This document shows, piece after piece, positions 52,721-61,145 of a DNA stretch of 64,000 nucleotides. Positions within the stretch are counted from its first letter, which is position 1. Every line of letters starts with the position of its first letter. The position numbers and the translations under genes are program-made. Under the pieces are notes generated by a model that was not told the DNA's origin, made no database searches, and saw only the letters and a program-made list of their open reading frames with translations. Source of the DNA: Archangiaceae bacterium (lineage in GTDB: Bacteria; Myxococcota; Myxococcia; Myxococcales; Myxococcaceae); NCBI GenBank assembly GCA_016714225.1, contig JADJNS010000029.1, positions 62,001 through 126,000 on the forward strand. Direction: 5' to 3'.

Positions 52721-53964
52721 TCGAACGCCTCGGAGCACACTTCTTTCGTCACGAGTACGGCCGCCTCGTGGCGATGCTCGCGTGCCGCGTCGGAGTGCGG
52801 CACGTCGAGCTCATCGAGGATGCAGTTCAATCGGCGCTCATGGCCGCTGTCGAGACCTGGCCGAAGGCCACGCTTCCCGAGAACCCCTCGGCCTGGCTCT
52901 TCAGCGTCGCGAAGAACCACCTCGTTGGCGAGCTGCGGCGGCGCGCGCGCCACGAACGTTTGATCGCCCTGCATGACCTCGGGGACGCGAACGCCACCGT
53001 GCCCGGTCCCCGCGCTGGCCTCGATGGCGACGTTCGCGACGAGCTGCTCCGCATGCTGTTCGCCTGCTGCGACGACGCGATCCCTCCCCAGTCGCAGCTC
53101 GTGCTCGCGCTGAAGACGCTCTGTGGCTTCGATGTTCGGGAGATCGCCGAGCGCCTCTTCACCACCGAGGCGAACGTGTACAAGCGCCTCGCGCGCGCGC
53201 GCACGCGTCTCTGCGAGCTGCCGTTCGATGCTGATGAGCTGTCGTCCGAACAGCTGGCTGGTCGCCTGCCGGCCGTGCAGTCAATTCTCTACCTGCTCTT
53301 CACCGAGGGTTACCTCTCTTCCCACGCTCACGAGGCGATTCGTCGCGAGCTGTGCGACGAGGCGAAGCGCCTGGCCGAGATTCTCGCCGGGCACCCGCTC
53401 GGAGCGACGCCTGAGACGTTTGCGCTGCTCGCGCTGATGCACCTGCACGCCGCGAGAATCGCCGCTCGCCTCGACGGCGCTGGCGGTCTGCTGCTGCTGC
53501 AAGAGCAAGATCGCTCGCAGTGGGATCAGCGAGAGATTCAATTGGGCATGTCGTGGCTCGCCAGGTCGGCACAGGGCGAGGTGTTCTCCCGGTATCACGC
53601 CGAGGCAGGCATCGCCGCCGAGCACTGCCTGGCGCCGTCTTTCGAGCAGACGCGTTGGGAACGAGTCGTCGAGTGCTACGCGCTGCTCGAACGTCTCGCA
53701 CCGTCCGCGTTGCACACCCTGAACCGTGCCGTTGCGATCGCAGAGTGGCGCGGCCCCGCCGAAGGGCTCGCGTTGCTCGAGGGGCTCGAACCGCCGTCGT
53801 GGCTCGCGGGCTCGTTCATGTGGGCGGCAGTGCTTGCTGACCTTCACCGGCGATGCGGCAACGTCGAGATCGCCCTGCGCTATCGGGAGTCGGCGCTGCA
53901 TTCCGCACCCTCGACCGCGGTGCGAGGTGCGCTGCAGCGCCGACTCGATCAGCGGGCCGACTGA
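52717..53964 (+). CDS. ECF42-like RNA polymerase sigma factor with long C-terminal extension
   Basis: 415 residues. Regions 2 and 4 occupy the first ~185 residues (VELIEDAVQSALMAAVETWP; PSAWLFSVAKNHLVGELRRR; VREIAERLFTTEANVYKRLA). The remaining ~230 residues are a helical, TPR-like extension (PAVQSILYLLFTEGYLSSHA, ALLALMHLHAARIAARLDGA, HTLNRAVAIAEWRGPAEGLA) characteristic of ECF42/SigJ-type factors, where it replaces a separate anti-sigma factor. It is translationally coupled to the upstream YciI gene. The target genes are usually the same DGPF genes, which may include the second YciI gene 3.3 kb away. Confidence 0.9.
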   Translation: MIERLGAHFFRHEYGRLVAMLACRVGVRHVELIEDAVQSALMAAVETWPKATLPENPSAWLFSVAKNHLVGELRRRARHERLIALHDLGDANATVPGPRAGLDGDVRDELLRMLFACCDDAIPPQSQLVLALKTLCGFDVREIAERLFTTEANVYKRLARARTRLCELPFDADELSSEQLAGRLPAVQSILYLLFTEGYLSSHAHEAIRRELCDEAKRLAEILAGHPLGATPETFALLALMHLHAARIAARLDGAGGLLLLQEQDRSQWDQREIQLGMSWLARSAQGEVFSRYHAEAGIAAEHCLAPSFEQTRWERVVECYALLERLAPSALHTLNRAVAIAEWRGPAEGLALLEGLEPPSWLAGSFMWAAVLADLHRRCGNVEIALRYRESALHSAPSTAVRGALQRRLDQRAD

Positions 53965-54062
53965 GAATCTGCGCGCAGGAAGGCGTCGAGCTCTCGCATC
54001 ATGTTGCGGGTCAGTCGCGGTCGGCCCTCTGCCCGATCCAGCGCCGCATGGCGGGCAGCCTC

Positions 54063-54161
54063 CGTCCTCCTCTCCAAGTCGGCTCGCGCGTCGCGTCTGA
54101 CCTGGCCTACGACGAGGGGCTCGCTGAGCGACTGCGCGTCATTTTCGGTGACGAGCCCTGA
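54063..54161 (+). pseudogene. Chimeric remnant: SRPBCC piece joined to a TfoX N-terminal fragment
   Basis: Reads RPPLQVGSRVAS followed by DLAYDEGLAERLRVIFGDEP and stop. LQVGSRVA is the SRPBCC segment whose front part lies at 50434-50583; AYDEGLAERLR is the start of a TfoX N-terminal domain (its usual Met is CTG here), cut after ~18 residues. Both pieces are too short to work. Confidence 0.55.
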
Positions 54162-54207
54162 CGGGCCATCGAACGTGAGCTACCGTGGCGGGAGGGAGGA
54201 GTTCACC

Positions 54208-54687
54208 ATGCTGAAGCTCCAGGGGGCTGTCTGCATCGACGCGCCGGTCGAGAAGGTCTGGGCGGTACTGTCGAAGCTGGAGGCGATTCAACTGTGGGTG
54301 CCCTCGATTCGCAGCTCCCACTGCCCTGGCCAGAGCCGGGGAGTCGGGGCACTGCGTGTGTGCGAGCTCAAACAGGCAACAATCCGCGAGACCATCGTTG
54401 CGTGGGCTGAGGGCCGCTCGTTTACCTACCGCGGCGAGGGCGCGCCGATGATGAAGGCAGCCACGAACACGTGGAGCCTCGAGGCGCACGGCGAGCAGAC
54501 GCTGGTGACCTCTTCAGCCGAGGTGGTTCTCAAGGGTGGCGTGTTCGGCCTGGCGCTCGAGCCCCTCGTCAGGCTGATGGCGGCGCGGCTTGGGGCCCAG
54601 TCGATGGCTTCGTTGAAGTACCTGGTCGAGAACGGTCACCCCTATGCAGGTGCCGAGCGCCTCGCGCCCGCCGCGGTTGCGTGCTGA
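54208..54687 (+). CDS. SRPBCC family protein (polyketide cyclase/CoxG-like)
   Basis: 159 residues with a strong ribosome site (GGGAGGGAGGAG). The fold pattern is complete: KLQGAVCIDAPVEKVWAVLS, AIQLWVPSIRSSHC, VCELKQATIRETIVAWAEGR and a C-terminal helix LVRLMAARLGAQSMASLKYL. It probably binds a hydrophobic ligand or lipid. It is the only intact SRPBCC gene in this mosaic other than the AHSA1 one. Its 3' end overlaps, antisense, the tail of the DUF6132-like gene. Confidence 0.85.
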   Translation: MLKLQGAVCIDAPVEKVWAVLSKLEAIQLWVPSIRSSHCPGQSRGVGALRVCELKQATIRETIVAWAEGRSFTYRGEGAPMMKAATNTWSLEAHGEQTLVTSSAEVVLKGGVFGLALEPLVRLMAARLGAQSMASLKYLVENGHPYAGAERLAPAAVAC

Positions 54688-54910
54688 CCGCCAGACTTTC
54701 ATCGCGTGAGAAGAGGTTGGGGTTGTAGATGAAGGCGAAGAACGCCCCTCCGACCGCGCCACTGCGCAAACCGACCACGGGGTTGCCCAGCCAGCAGTAG
54801 CAGCTGACTCCGGTCAGCGCGACCACGATTCGACCGAGCACGACAGCGATGATCGCGCCCGCGACAGCGTAGAGCGCGGGGCGCAGCAGTCGGGTCACGA
54901 ATGCGTTCAT
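54569..54910 (-). CDS. DUF6132-like small membrane protein
   Basis: 113 residues from MNAFVTRLLRPALYAVAGAI. The first ~68 residues contain two membrane helices around VSCYCWLGNPVVGLRSGAVG, fitting DUF6132 (Cys-x-Cys or Cys-rich loop before N-P and a Gly-rich helix). The last ~45 residues, Arg-rich, run opposite the SRPBCC gene and are probably a read-through extension. Its start overlaps the stop of the small Cys gene upstream (ATGA). Confidence 0.6.
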   Translation of the reverse strand: MNAFVTRLLRPALYAVAGAIIAVVLGRIVVALTGVSCYCWLGNPVVGLRSGAVGGAFFAFIYNPNLFSRDESLAVSTQPRRARGARHLHRGDRSRPGTSTKPSTGPQAAPPSA

Positions 54911-55128
54911 TGCCCGCTCCCACTCTTGAAGTGCGCGGTGAGCGCCTCCAGCACCACCGCACGGTATGGAGAAAAGCCGCCCAATCGACCGTTCGTCAGA
55001 CGAGGTGGAGGCCCCAGTGGGCGATGGCCCCTGCCGCCCACCATCAACGCCATCAGCACCATCATCTTGTCGTGGTTGCACATTCCCTGCTTCGCCGCGC
55101 AGCCCTTCATCGGACACATCTTCGCCAT
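54907..55128 (-). CDS. Small Cys/Met-rich protein
   Basis: 73 residues: MAKMCPMKGCAAKQGMCNHD, then KMMVLMALMVGGRGHRPLGP and a basic tail. The Cys, Met and His content near the N-terminus and the M/L-rich stretch suggest metal binding plus a short membrane anchor. It overlaps the DUF6132-like gene by 4 bp and its promoter side faces the low-complexity block. No family recognised; moderately likely to be real because of the coupling. Confidence 0.5.
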   Translation of the reverse strand: MAKMCPMKGCAAKQGMCNHDKMMVLMALMVGGRGHRPLGPPPRLTNGRLGGFSPYRAVVLEALTAHFKSGSGQ

Positions 55129-55330
55129 GTGACTTCTCCTTGATCTGGGCCCACCGGGGCCGTTCGATTGCTGGCCGCGAGAGCGCGGTCGAAGCGCAGT
55201 CCCAGATCGCCGCCGAACGTTACACCAATCGACGCGCAGCCCTTTCTCCGGCGCGGCAGTTCACGCTCCGTGTTCGACCTTTCGTTCAAACGGCGTGTAA
55301 CGGAATCGAGCGACCCAAGACGATGGTCGC

Positions 55331-55810
55331 ATGGCGCGAGACCCTCTGATCTTCGCCCGCGTCGAGCACCGGGGCCGCTAGGACCGGGGCCCGGGGGGCG
55401 CCCCCGCCCCCCCCGCCCGCGCGGGCGGGGGGGGGGGGGAAGGAAACGCCCCCGCCCCCCGCCCCCCCGCGCCCGCCGGCGCGGGCCCCCCCCGGCGGGG
55501 GGGGGGGCGGCGGGGGGGGGCAGCGGCGTGGCCGGGGCCCGCCCGCCCCCCGCCCCCCCCCCCCCCCCCGGCCCCCCGCGCCCCCCCCCGCGCGGCCCCC
55601 CCCCGGCCCCCCGGCCCCCCCCCCCGGGCCCCCCCCGGGGGCCGCCCCCCGCCCCCCCCCCCCCCCCCCCCCCAAGGCCCCCCCCCGGGCGCCCCCCCCC
55701 CCCCCGGCCCCCCACCCCCCCCCCCCCGGGGGGGGGCGCTCCTTCACCGCGCGAGAACGAAGGTGCGCCTGGAGCTCGAACGGCACCTCGGCGCCGGGAA
55801 GACCGACTGA
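55331..55810 (+). pseudogene. ECF sigma factor gene with its centre replaced by a G/C block
   Basis: The last 22 codons before the anti-sigma gene read LLHRARTKVRLELERHLGAG plus KTD and stop at 55808-55810, the usual end of an ECF sigma factor (R-L-H-R-A-R). The stop overlaps the next ATG (TGATG), as in sigma/anti-sigma pairs. Upstream in the same frame an ATG at 55331 gives MARDPLIFARV, a plausible sigma start, but the ~355 bp between them are almost pure G and C and cannot encode the normal domains. Total length (480 bp) would suit an ECF factor. Confidence 0.5.
55384..55738. other. Low-complexity, almost pure G/C block (likely assembly artefact)
   Basis: About 355 bp with hardly any A or T, dominated by long C runs (22 consecutive C at 55652-55673) and, in the first part, G runs. 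No myxobacterial gene has such composition. It lies exactly where the middle of an ECF sigma gene should be. Confidence 0.8.
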
Positions 55811-56046
55811 TGCTCACGTGCAAGGAAATCACCGCGCTGGTGACGGACTACCTCGAGGGGAAGCTCCCCTTCGGCCAGCGGGTGAAGTTCTGGATGCACA
55901 TGAGCATGTGTGGGAATTGCAGGCGCTACCTTCGGCAGATGCGGGCCACGGTGAAGCTGGCTGGCCAGCTACCGACCGCGCCGCCGCCGCCCGAGGTGCG
56001 CGACGCGCTGCGCAAGGCCTTCCGCGACCGGAAGAAGCCCGGCTGA
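55810..56046 (+). CDS. Zinc-finger (zf-HC2/ZAS) anti-sigma factor
   Basis: 78 residues: CKEITALVTDYLEGKLPFGQ then FWMHMSMCGNCRRYLRQMRA. The H-x3-C-x2-C motif is MHMSMCGNC. Typical of soluble ZAS anti-sigma factors that hold a cognate ECF factor through a Zn/thiol switch. It follows directly (TGATG overlap) the broken ECF sigma gene, so it is its partner. No membrane helix. Confidence 0.88.
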   Translation: MLTCKEITALVTDYLEGKLPFGQRVKFWMHMSMCGNCRRYLRQMRATVKLAGQLPTAPPPPEVRDALRKAFRDRKKPG

Positions 56047-56155
56047 CGCGTGGGCGGGGGCGTGCGGCCCGAGCCCCATGCGAGCCCGGTGAGCCGCCCC
56101 GGCGGCGACCACGGGTTGCAGCCAGTTTGCAAAAGGCGTACACGGCGCGACGTCG

Positions 56156-56509
56156 ATGACCCGGCGAAGCATCGCTCTTCTGCTGTTGTGCGCTCAGGCG
56201 TCAGCGGCGGCACACCTGCTGCTGACGCAGCACACCATCGGCGAATTCGGCGCGATCGTCGACGCCGAGAAGCCGTGCTCGCAGGCCCATCACCGCGGAG
56301 CGGGCATCGCTCACGGCCACGCCGTCGAGCAGAGGGAGACCGAGTGCGGGGCCGCTGCCCTCGCTCGGAGCCTCGGCCAGGCTCAGGGCCCCCTCTGCGC
56401 AGTCATTCAGTTCTCCGCTGTCTCCGCGCCAGCCGGCGTTGAGGCAGCGCCGCAGATCGCCTCGCTCGACCCATTGAGCGTGGCCCCAAAGTCCTCTCCT
56501 CCGGTCTGA
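56156..56509 (+). CDS. Small secreted His-containing protein upstream of the TonB receptor
   Basis: 117 residues with a signal peptide (MTRRSIALLLLCAQASAAAH). The mature part has several His and Cys residues (EKPCSQAHHRGAGIAHGHAV, ETECGAAALARSL, PLCAVIQF). Small secreted His/Cys proteins of this shape commonly precede TonB-dependent receptors for metals, so a metal-handling role is possible (inference from arrangement only). No named family identified. The receptor gene starts 98 bp later. Confidence 0.6.
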   Translation: MTRRSIALLLLCAQASAAAHLLLTQHTIGEFGAIVDAEKPCSQAHHRGAGIAHGHAVEQRETECGAAALARSLGQAQGPLCAVIQFSAVSAPAGVEAAPQIASLDPLSVAPKSSPPV

Positions 56510-56606
56510 GTCGAGACCCGAGGCGGTGCTGACGTGATGCTGGCCTGACGACTCGGCCGCGTCCCATTCGCGCCATTCGTCGTCCCACCCCACCAGGCGG
56601 TTTCAC

Positions 56607-59120
56607 ATGTCTCGCTCTTGCCTGCCGATCTCGGCGGCGCTGCTCGTCAGCGCCGTCGCCGTCGGCGATGAGGTTGTTCCACCTGAAGTCATCTCCAAGG
56701 TCGCTGCGGTGCCTCCGGTCGGGGCACCGCCTGCGCTTCACGAGCACGTCGTCTTGGAGCTCACCATCACCGACGACGGCGTGGTGCACGACGTCGTCGT
56801 CATCGAGTCGGCGGGCGAGGCGTGGGACCAGGCGGCGGTGACTGCCCTGAAGCAGTGGCGCTTCAAGCCGGCGCTGCACCAGGGCAAGACCGTCGCCAGC
56901 CGAACCCAGCTGACGTTCAACGTCGCGGCGCCGCCACCTACCCCTGATGCTGGGCTCGCCGCCCAGCCCGACGGTGGCGAGCTGCTCGAGGCGCCCGATG
57001 CCGGCCAGGCCCCAGCGCCAGAGCGACAGCCTCCTGAATACACGACGCGCGTGCTGGGCCGTGCAGAGCCGAAGAGCACCGCCCCCTCGGACTTTCACAT
57101 CGAGGTGGGCGACCTGCGCATCGTGCCGCGCAAGACCTCGACCGAGTTCCTCAAGCTGGCGCCTGGCATTCTCATCACCAACGAGGGCGGAGAGGGTCAC
57201 CCCGATCAGATCTTTCTCCGCGGGTTCGATGCCCGCGAGGGGCAGGACATCGAGCTGACCGCAGAGGGTATGCCGATCAACGAGTCGGGCAACCTCCACG
57301 GCAACGGCTATGCCGATCTCCACTTCATCATCCCCGAGCTGATCGAGAACCTGCGCGTCGTCGAGGGGCCGTTCGACCCCGCTCAGGGCAACTACGCGGT
57401 CGCCGGGAGCGCCGACTTCGAGCTGGGCCTTCAGCAGAAGGGGCTGACCGCGAAGGCTGCCGCGGGCACCTTCGACACCCAACGCCTGGTGCTGTTGTGG
57501 GGCCCTCCCGGCGAATCGAGTCGCAGCTTCGCGGGTGTCCAGCTCTACCGAACGGGCGGCTTCGGGCAGAACCGCGACGCCCAGTACGCGGCGCTCATGG
57601 GGCAGTACGAGCTGCCGCTCTCGCAATCGGCCACGGCGTACATCGGGGTGAACGGGTACGCCGCCAAGTACCACTCGGCAGGAGTTCTCCGTGCTGACGA
57701 CGTCGAAGCGGGCCGCGTCGGCTTCTATGACACCTACGACAACCGCCTCGGAGGCGACACGCTCCGCGCCTCGATTTACGGCGCCATTCACCACCACGGC
57801 GGGCCGTTCGTGCAGCAGCACCAGGTCTTCCTCACCGTGCGCAACGCGCGGCTCACCGACAACTTCACCGGGTTCCTGCTCGATGTGCAGGGGCAGCTCC
57901 AGAACCCGCATGACCAGCGCGGCGACGCGCTCGACCGCAACTCGTTGGCGATCACCGTCGGAGCGAAGGGCTTCGGCCGCTACCGCGCTCGCGTCCTCGA
58001 CCACAACCATGAGCTGACGCTCGGCTACTTCGGTCGCTTCGATCTCGCCGAGGGAACTCAGCAGCGACTCATCGCCGGCACGAACACTCCCTACCGGCGC
58101 GACGTCGATCTCGACTCGAAGTTGACCGACGTCGGCCTCTACGCGAACGCAGACATTCACCCGTTCGACTGGCTGACGCTGCGCGGCGGCGTCCGCGCAG
58201 ATCTCTTCACCTTCAACGTGCACGACAACTGCGCGGTGCAAGACGTTCGACGCCCGAGCTCGCAGAACCCGCCTGGCGATCAGAGCTGCATCAGCCAGAT
58301 GGATCTCGGAAAGTACCGCGAGCCTGACGAGCGCGTCTCAGCGCTCGGCAGCTCCATCATGCCGCGCGGCACGCTGCTGCTCGGCCCCTTCGCCGGAGTA
58401 ACGCTATCGGGCGCTGCCGGTCAGGGGGTGCGCTCGATCGACCCGCAGTACGTCTCGCAGAACATCGAGACACCCTTCGCGAGCATCTTCGCGTGGGAGG
58501 GCGGCGCTCAGTGGGCGCACCGCTGGCAGTCGCTCGATGCTTCCGCCCGCGCCGTCGTCTTCGGCACGCGCGTCGACAAGGACCTCGTCTTTTCCGAGCA
58601 GGCCGGTCGCAACATCATCGGCGGAGCCACCCGACGGCTCGGTGGCCTCGTCGCCGCCCGCGCCCGCGGGGGCTTCTTCGACCTCTCGCTCAACGGCACC
58701 TACGTGCACTCCGCGTTCGAGGACACCGGGTTCGTCGTCCCGTATGTGCCTGACCTGGTCCTGCGTGCCGACGGTGCGGTGTTCCACGCGCTGCCCTGGA
58801 GGCTGTTCGCCCACGACCTGCGGGCACAGCTCGGCGTTGGCTACACCTTCGTCGGCCGGCGCGCGCTGCCCTACGGCCAGCGCAGCGACGTCATCTCGGT
58901 GCTCGACGCCAACGTCGAGCTGACGTGGCGCTGGCTGACCCTCGGCGTGTCCTGCACGAACTTGCTGAACACCCGGTACCGGCTCGGTGAGTACAACTAC
59001 GCCTCCGACTTCCACACCAGCGGCGCGTTTCCGACGCTGGTGCCTCAGCGCCACTTCAGTGCGGGGCCACCCCGGCAGTTGCTGTTCAGCCTCGCGGTGA
59101 ATCTCGGAGGTCAATCATGA
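56607..59120 (+). CDS. TonB-dependent outer-membrane receptor with N-terminal TonB-C-like domain
   Basis: 837 residues. Signal peptide MSRSCLPISAALLVSAVAVG. Residues about 40-105 form a TonB C-terminal-like domain (VVLELTITDDGVVHDVVVIE, WDQAAVTALKQWRFKPALHQ). A spacer follows, then a plug (TEFLKLAPGILITNEGGEGH, FLRGFDAREGQDIELTAEGM, PEL1ENLRVVEG-like) and a 22-strand barrel, ending SLAVNLGG without the usual terminal Phe. Having the TonB-C fold on the receptor itself is unusual and seen in some myxobacteria. The substrate is unknown; two lipoproteins encoded downstream in overlapping frames are probably surface-exposed partners. Confidence 0.9.
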   Translation: MSRSCLPISAALLVSAVAVGDEVVPPEVISKVAAVPPVGAPPALHEHVVLELTITDDGVVHDVVVIESAGEAWDQAAVTALKQWRFKPALHQGKTVASRTQLTFNVAAPPPTPDAGLAAQPDGGELLEAPDAGQAPAPERQPPEYTTRVLGRAEPKSTAPSDFHIEVGDLRIVPRKTSTEFLKLAPGILITNEGGEGHPDQIFLRGFDAREGQDIELTAEGMPINESGNLHGNGYADLHFIIPELIENLRVVEGPFDPAQGNYAVAGSADFELGLQQKGLTAKAAAGTFDTQRLVLLWGPPGESSRSFAGVQLYRTGGFGQNRDAQYAALMGQYELPLSQSATAYIGVNGYAAKYHSAGVLRADDVEAGRVGFYDTYDNRLGGDTLRASIYGAIHHHGGPFVQQHQVFLTVRNARLTDNFTGFLLDVQGQLQNPHDQRGDALDRNSLAITVGAKGFGRYRARVLDHNHELTLGYFGRFDLAEGTQQRLIAGTNTPYRRDVDLDSKLTDVGLYANADIHPFDWLTLRGGVRADLFTFNVHDNCAVQDVRRPSSQNPPGDQSCISQMDLGKYREPDERVSALGSSIMPRGTLLLGPFAGVTLSGAAGQGVRSIDPQYVSQNIETPFASIFAWEGGAQWAHRWQSLDASARAVVFGTRVDKDLVFSEQAGRNIIGGATRRLGGLVAARARGGFFDLSLNGTYVHSAFEDTGFVVPYVPDLVLRADGAVFHALPWRLFAHDLRAQLGVGYTFVGRRALPYGQRSDVISVLDANVELTWRWLTLGVSCTNLLNTRYRLGEYNYASDFHTSGAFPTLVPQRHFSAGPPRQLLFSLAVNLGGQS

Positions 59121-59878
59121 AGCGCGCGGCATTCTCGTTGCTGCTCGCGGGCTGCCTCCAGACCACCGGCGGCCAGCTGGTCACGTTCGAAGCCGAGGCG
59201 GTTGGAACTCCCGAGGCGGCGTCGTTCACCACGCCGAAGGGCTACGACGTCGTGCTGTCGAGAGCGCGCCTCTTCGTCGGGGCGGTGTATCTCAACCAGA
59301 CCAACCCGTCGAACTACGCCCTCGAGACGTCGTGCATTCTGCCCGGCATCTACACGGGTGAAGTGCGCGGCAGCCTGACGGTCGATGCGCTCGACGGCAG
59401 CGCGCAGCCGTTCCCCGTCACCGGGAATGGTACTGACGCGCCCACCCGGGCGGCAGAGCTGTGGCTGACCGACGGCGACGTCAACGACACCCGCTCTGAG
59501 CGGGTGGTGCTCGAGGCCGAAGGCACGGCGTCGAAGGGCGACGCCGGGTGGCCCTTCTCGGCAGTGTTCACCATCGGCTCGAACCGCAAGCAGCCACCTC
59601 GAGACCCGGCGCTTCCTGGCAGCCGTCCCATCTGCAAGGAGCGGATCGTCACGCCGATTCCCACCGACCTGACTTTGGGCGAGGGCGGCACGTTGCGCCT
59701 CACCATCGACCCTCGCCTGTGGTTCAGCGCGGTCGAGTTCAGCGAGCTCACCCCCTCGAGCAGCGCGCCCGCGCGCTTCGAGTTCATCGACGACTCGGCG
59801 TCGGCGGGCCAGCCCGACATCGCTTTGTACAACGGCATCAGGGCGGCCAAGGGCCCTTATGCCTTCACCTGGAGATGA
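59117..59878 (+). CDS. Lipoprotein in the TonB-receptor operon
   Basis: 253 residues from MKRAAFSLLLAGC (lipobox), starting 4 bp before the receptor stop (ATGA). The mature protein is beta-rich: VLSRARLFVGAVYLNQT, EVRGSLTVDALDGSAQPFPV, LTIDPRLWFSAVEFSEL, with two Cys (SCILPG, PICKER). No family recognised. By position it may be a surface substrate-binding lipoprotein for the receptor. Confidence 0.75.
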   Translation: MKRAAFSLLLAGCLQTTGGQLVTFEAEAVGTPEAASFTTPKGYDVVLSRARLFVGAVYLNQTNPSNYALETSCILPGIYTGEVRGSLTVDALDGSAQPFPVTGNGTDAPTRAAELWLTDGDVNDTRSERVVLEAEGTASKGDAGWPFSAVFTIGSNRKQPPRDPALPGSRPICKERIVTPIPTDLTLGEGGTLRLTIDPRLWFSAVEFSELTPSSSAPARFEFIDDSASAGQPDIALYNGIRAAKGPYAFTWR

Positions 59879-61074
59879 ACATGAGACGCTTTCTTCTGAT
59901 CGCGGCACTGACGCTCACCGCGTGCGGCAGCCCGTCGGCGAGCGACGCGGGCACGAAATGCCCCGTGGGAACCACCTTCTGCCCGTACCGCGACCCCGGC
60001 ACCACGAAGGTCAACAACGGGTTTTTGATCACCGTCACCGGCGAAGGGTCAGCGACCGACGGTAATCCCTTCCCTCCTGGTGCTGGCCAGGAGGTCGTCT
60101 TCAAAGACGGCTGGCAGATCGACTACACGCACGTGCTGGTCACCGCCGGCAAGGTCGTCATCTCGGAGAACCCCGACATGAGCCCGACCGACCCGTCGCA
60201 GACGGGGCCCGTCGTGGCGCAGCTCGACGGCCCGTTCGCGGTCGATCTCGCGAAGGCGGGGCCGCTCGACTCGAAAGAGATGAACGGGAAGTCGTGGCGA
60301 CTCGGGCGCATCACCCAGAAGCAAGACGGCACCGCCTTCTCGGCGACGACCCGGTACGCCTTCGGCTTCGATCTCGTCGCCGCGCAGTCGGGCGTGGTCA
60401 ACGTGAACCTCGATGCCGACGCTCGAGCGCTCTACCAGACGATGGCGGAGCAGGGGTTCACGGTTCTCTATCAGGGCGTCGCGACGTGGAAGGGTGACCA
60501 GGGCACGCCCGCATGCCGCAGCACCGTCGCGAGCTACGACTGGGGCCGGGTGCCGAAGAAGGTGAACTTCAAGATCGGGTGGAAGGCGCCCGTCACCTAC
60601 CAGAACTGCGTCAACCCAGACCTGATGCCCGCCGACAGCCGAGGCGTTCAGACGCAGGCGAACGACGAGACGATCGCCCAGGTGACGTTCCACCTCGATC
60701 ACCCCTTCTGGGAAGCGCTCGAGGAGGACGCCCCCCTGCGGTGGGACGCCATCGCGGCGCGCAAGTCGGTCGCAACGGCGCCGGCTCCGGCGATGGTAGA
60801 GGTCACCGAGGCCGACCTCGTCGGCGTCGACTTTCAGTCGTTCAAAGACGCGCAGGCGATGCCGATGGCGATGCGGTTCTGCGGCGAGCAGGCCGCCGGA
60901 GAGCCGACCACCGGCACACTCGGTTACGACCCCAAGAGCGTTCCCGTGAACCCCACGGGCGGCTCAACGGGGCTCAAAGACCTGTACGACTACACGACCT
61001 ACAACCTTGCCACGTTCGGCCACCTCAACAACGACGGCCTCTGCTACCCGGCACGCAACTACCCATCGCCTTGA
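59875..61074 (+). CDS. Second lipoprotein in the TonB-receptor operon
   Basis: 399 residues; ATG overlapping the previous stop (ATGA) gives MNMRRFLLIAALTLTACGSP with a lipobox Cys. The protein is beta-rich with conserved-looking blocks KDGWQIDYTHVLVTAGKVVI and FGHLNNDGLCYPARNYPSP at the C-terminus, and two Cys in the mature part. It resembles no domain I can name with confidence. Function unknown; co-translation with the receptor suggests a dedicated accessory role. Confidence 0.75.
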   Translation: MNMRRFLLIAALTLTACGSPSASDAGTKCPVGTTFCPYRDPGTTKVNNGFLITVTGEGSATDGNPFPPGAGQEVVFKDGWQIDYTHVLVTAGKVVISENPDMSPTDPSQTGPVVAQLDGPFAVDLAKAGPLDSKEMNGKSWRLGRITQKQDGTAFSATTRYAFGFDLVAAQSGVVNVNLDADARALYQTMAEQGFTVLYQGVATWKGDQGTPACRSTVASYDWGRVPKKVNFKIGWKAPVTYQNCVNPDLMPADSRGVQTQANDETIAQVTFHLDHPFWEALEEDAPLRWDAIAARKSVATAPAPAMVEVTEADLVGVDFQSFKDAQAMPMAMRFCGEQAAGEPTTGTLGYDPKSVPVNPTGGSTGLKDLYDYTTYNLATFGHLNNDGLCYPARNYPSP

Positions 61075-61145
61075 AGCGGCCTGCGGCCGGTGTACGCGGG
61101 TGCCACAATTTCCAATTGGGGACCAGCGCAGACAATGCACACCTA

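Noticed and set aside
55168..56046. 292-residue plus-strand protein running through the G/C block into the anti-sigma frame
   Set aside because: Its middle is only Pro/Gly/Arg from the G/C block; the true gene is the 78-residue anti-sigma protein with its own start.
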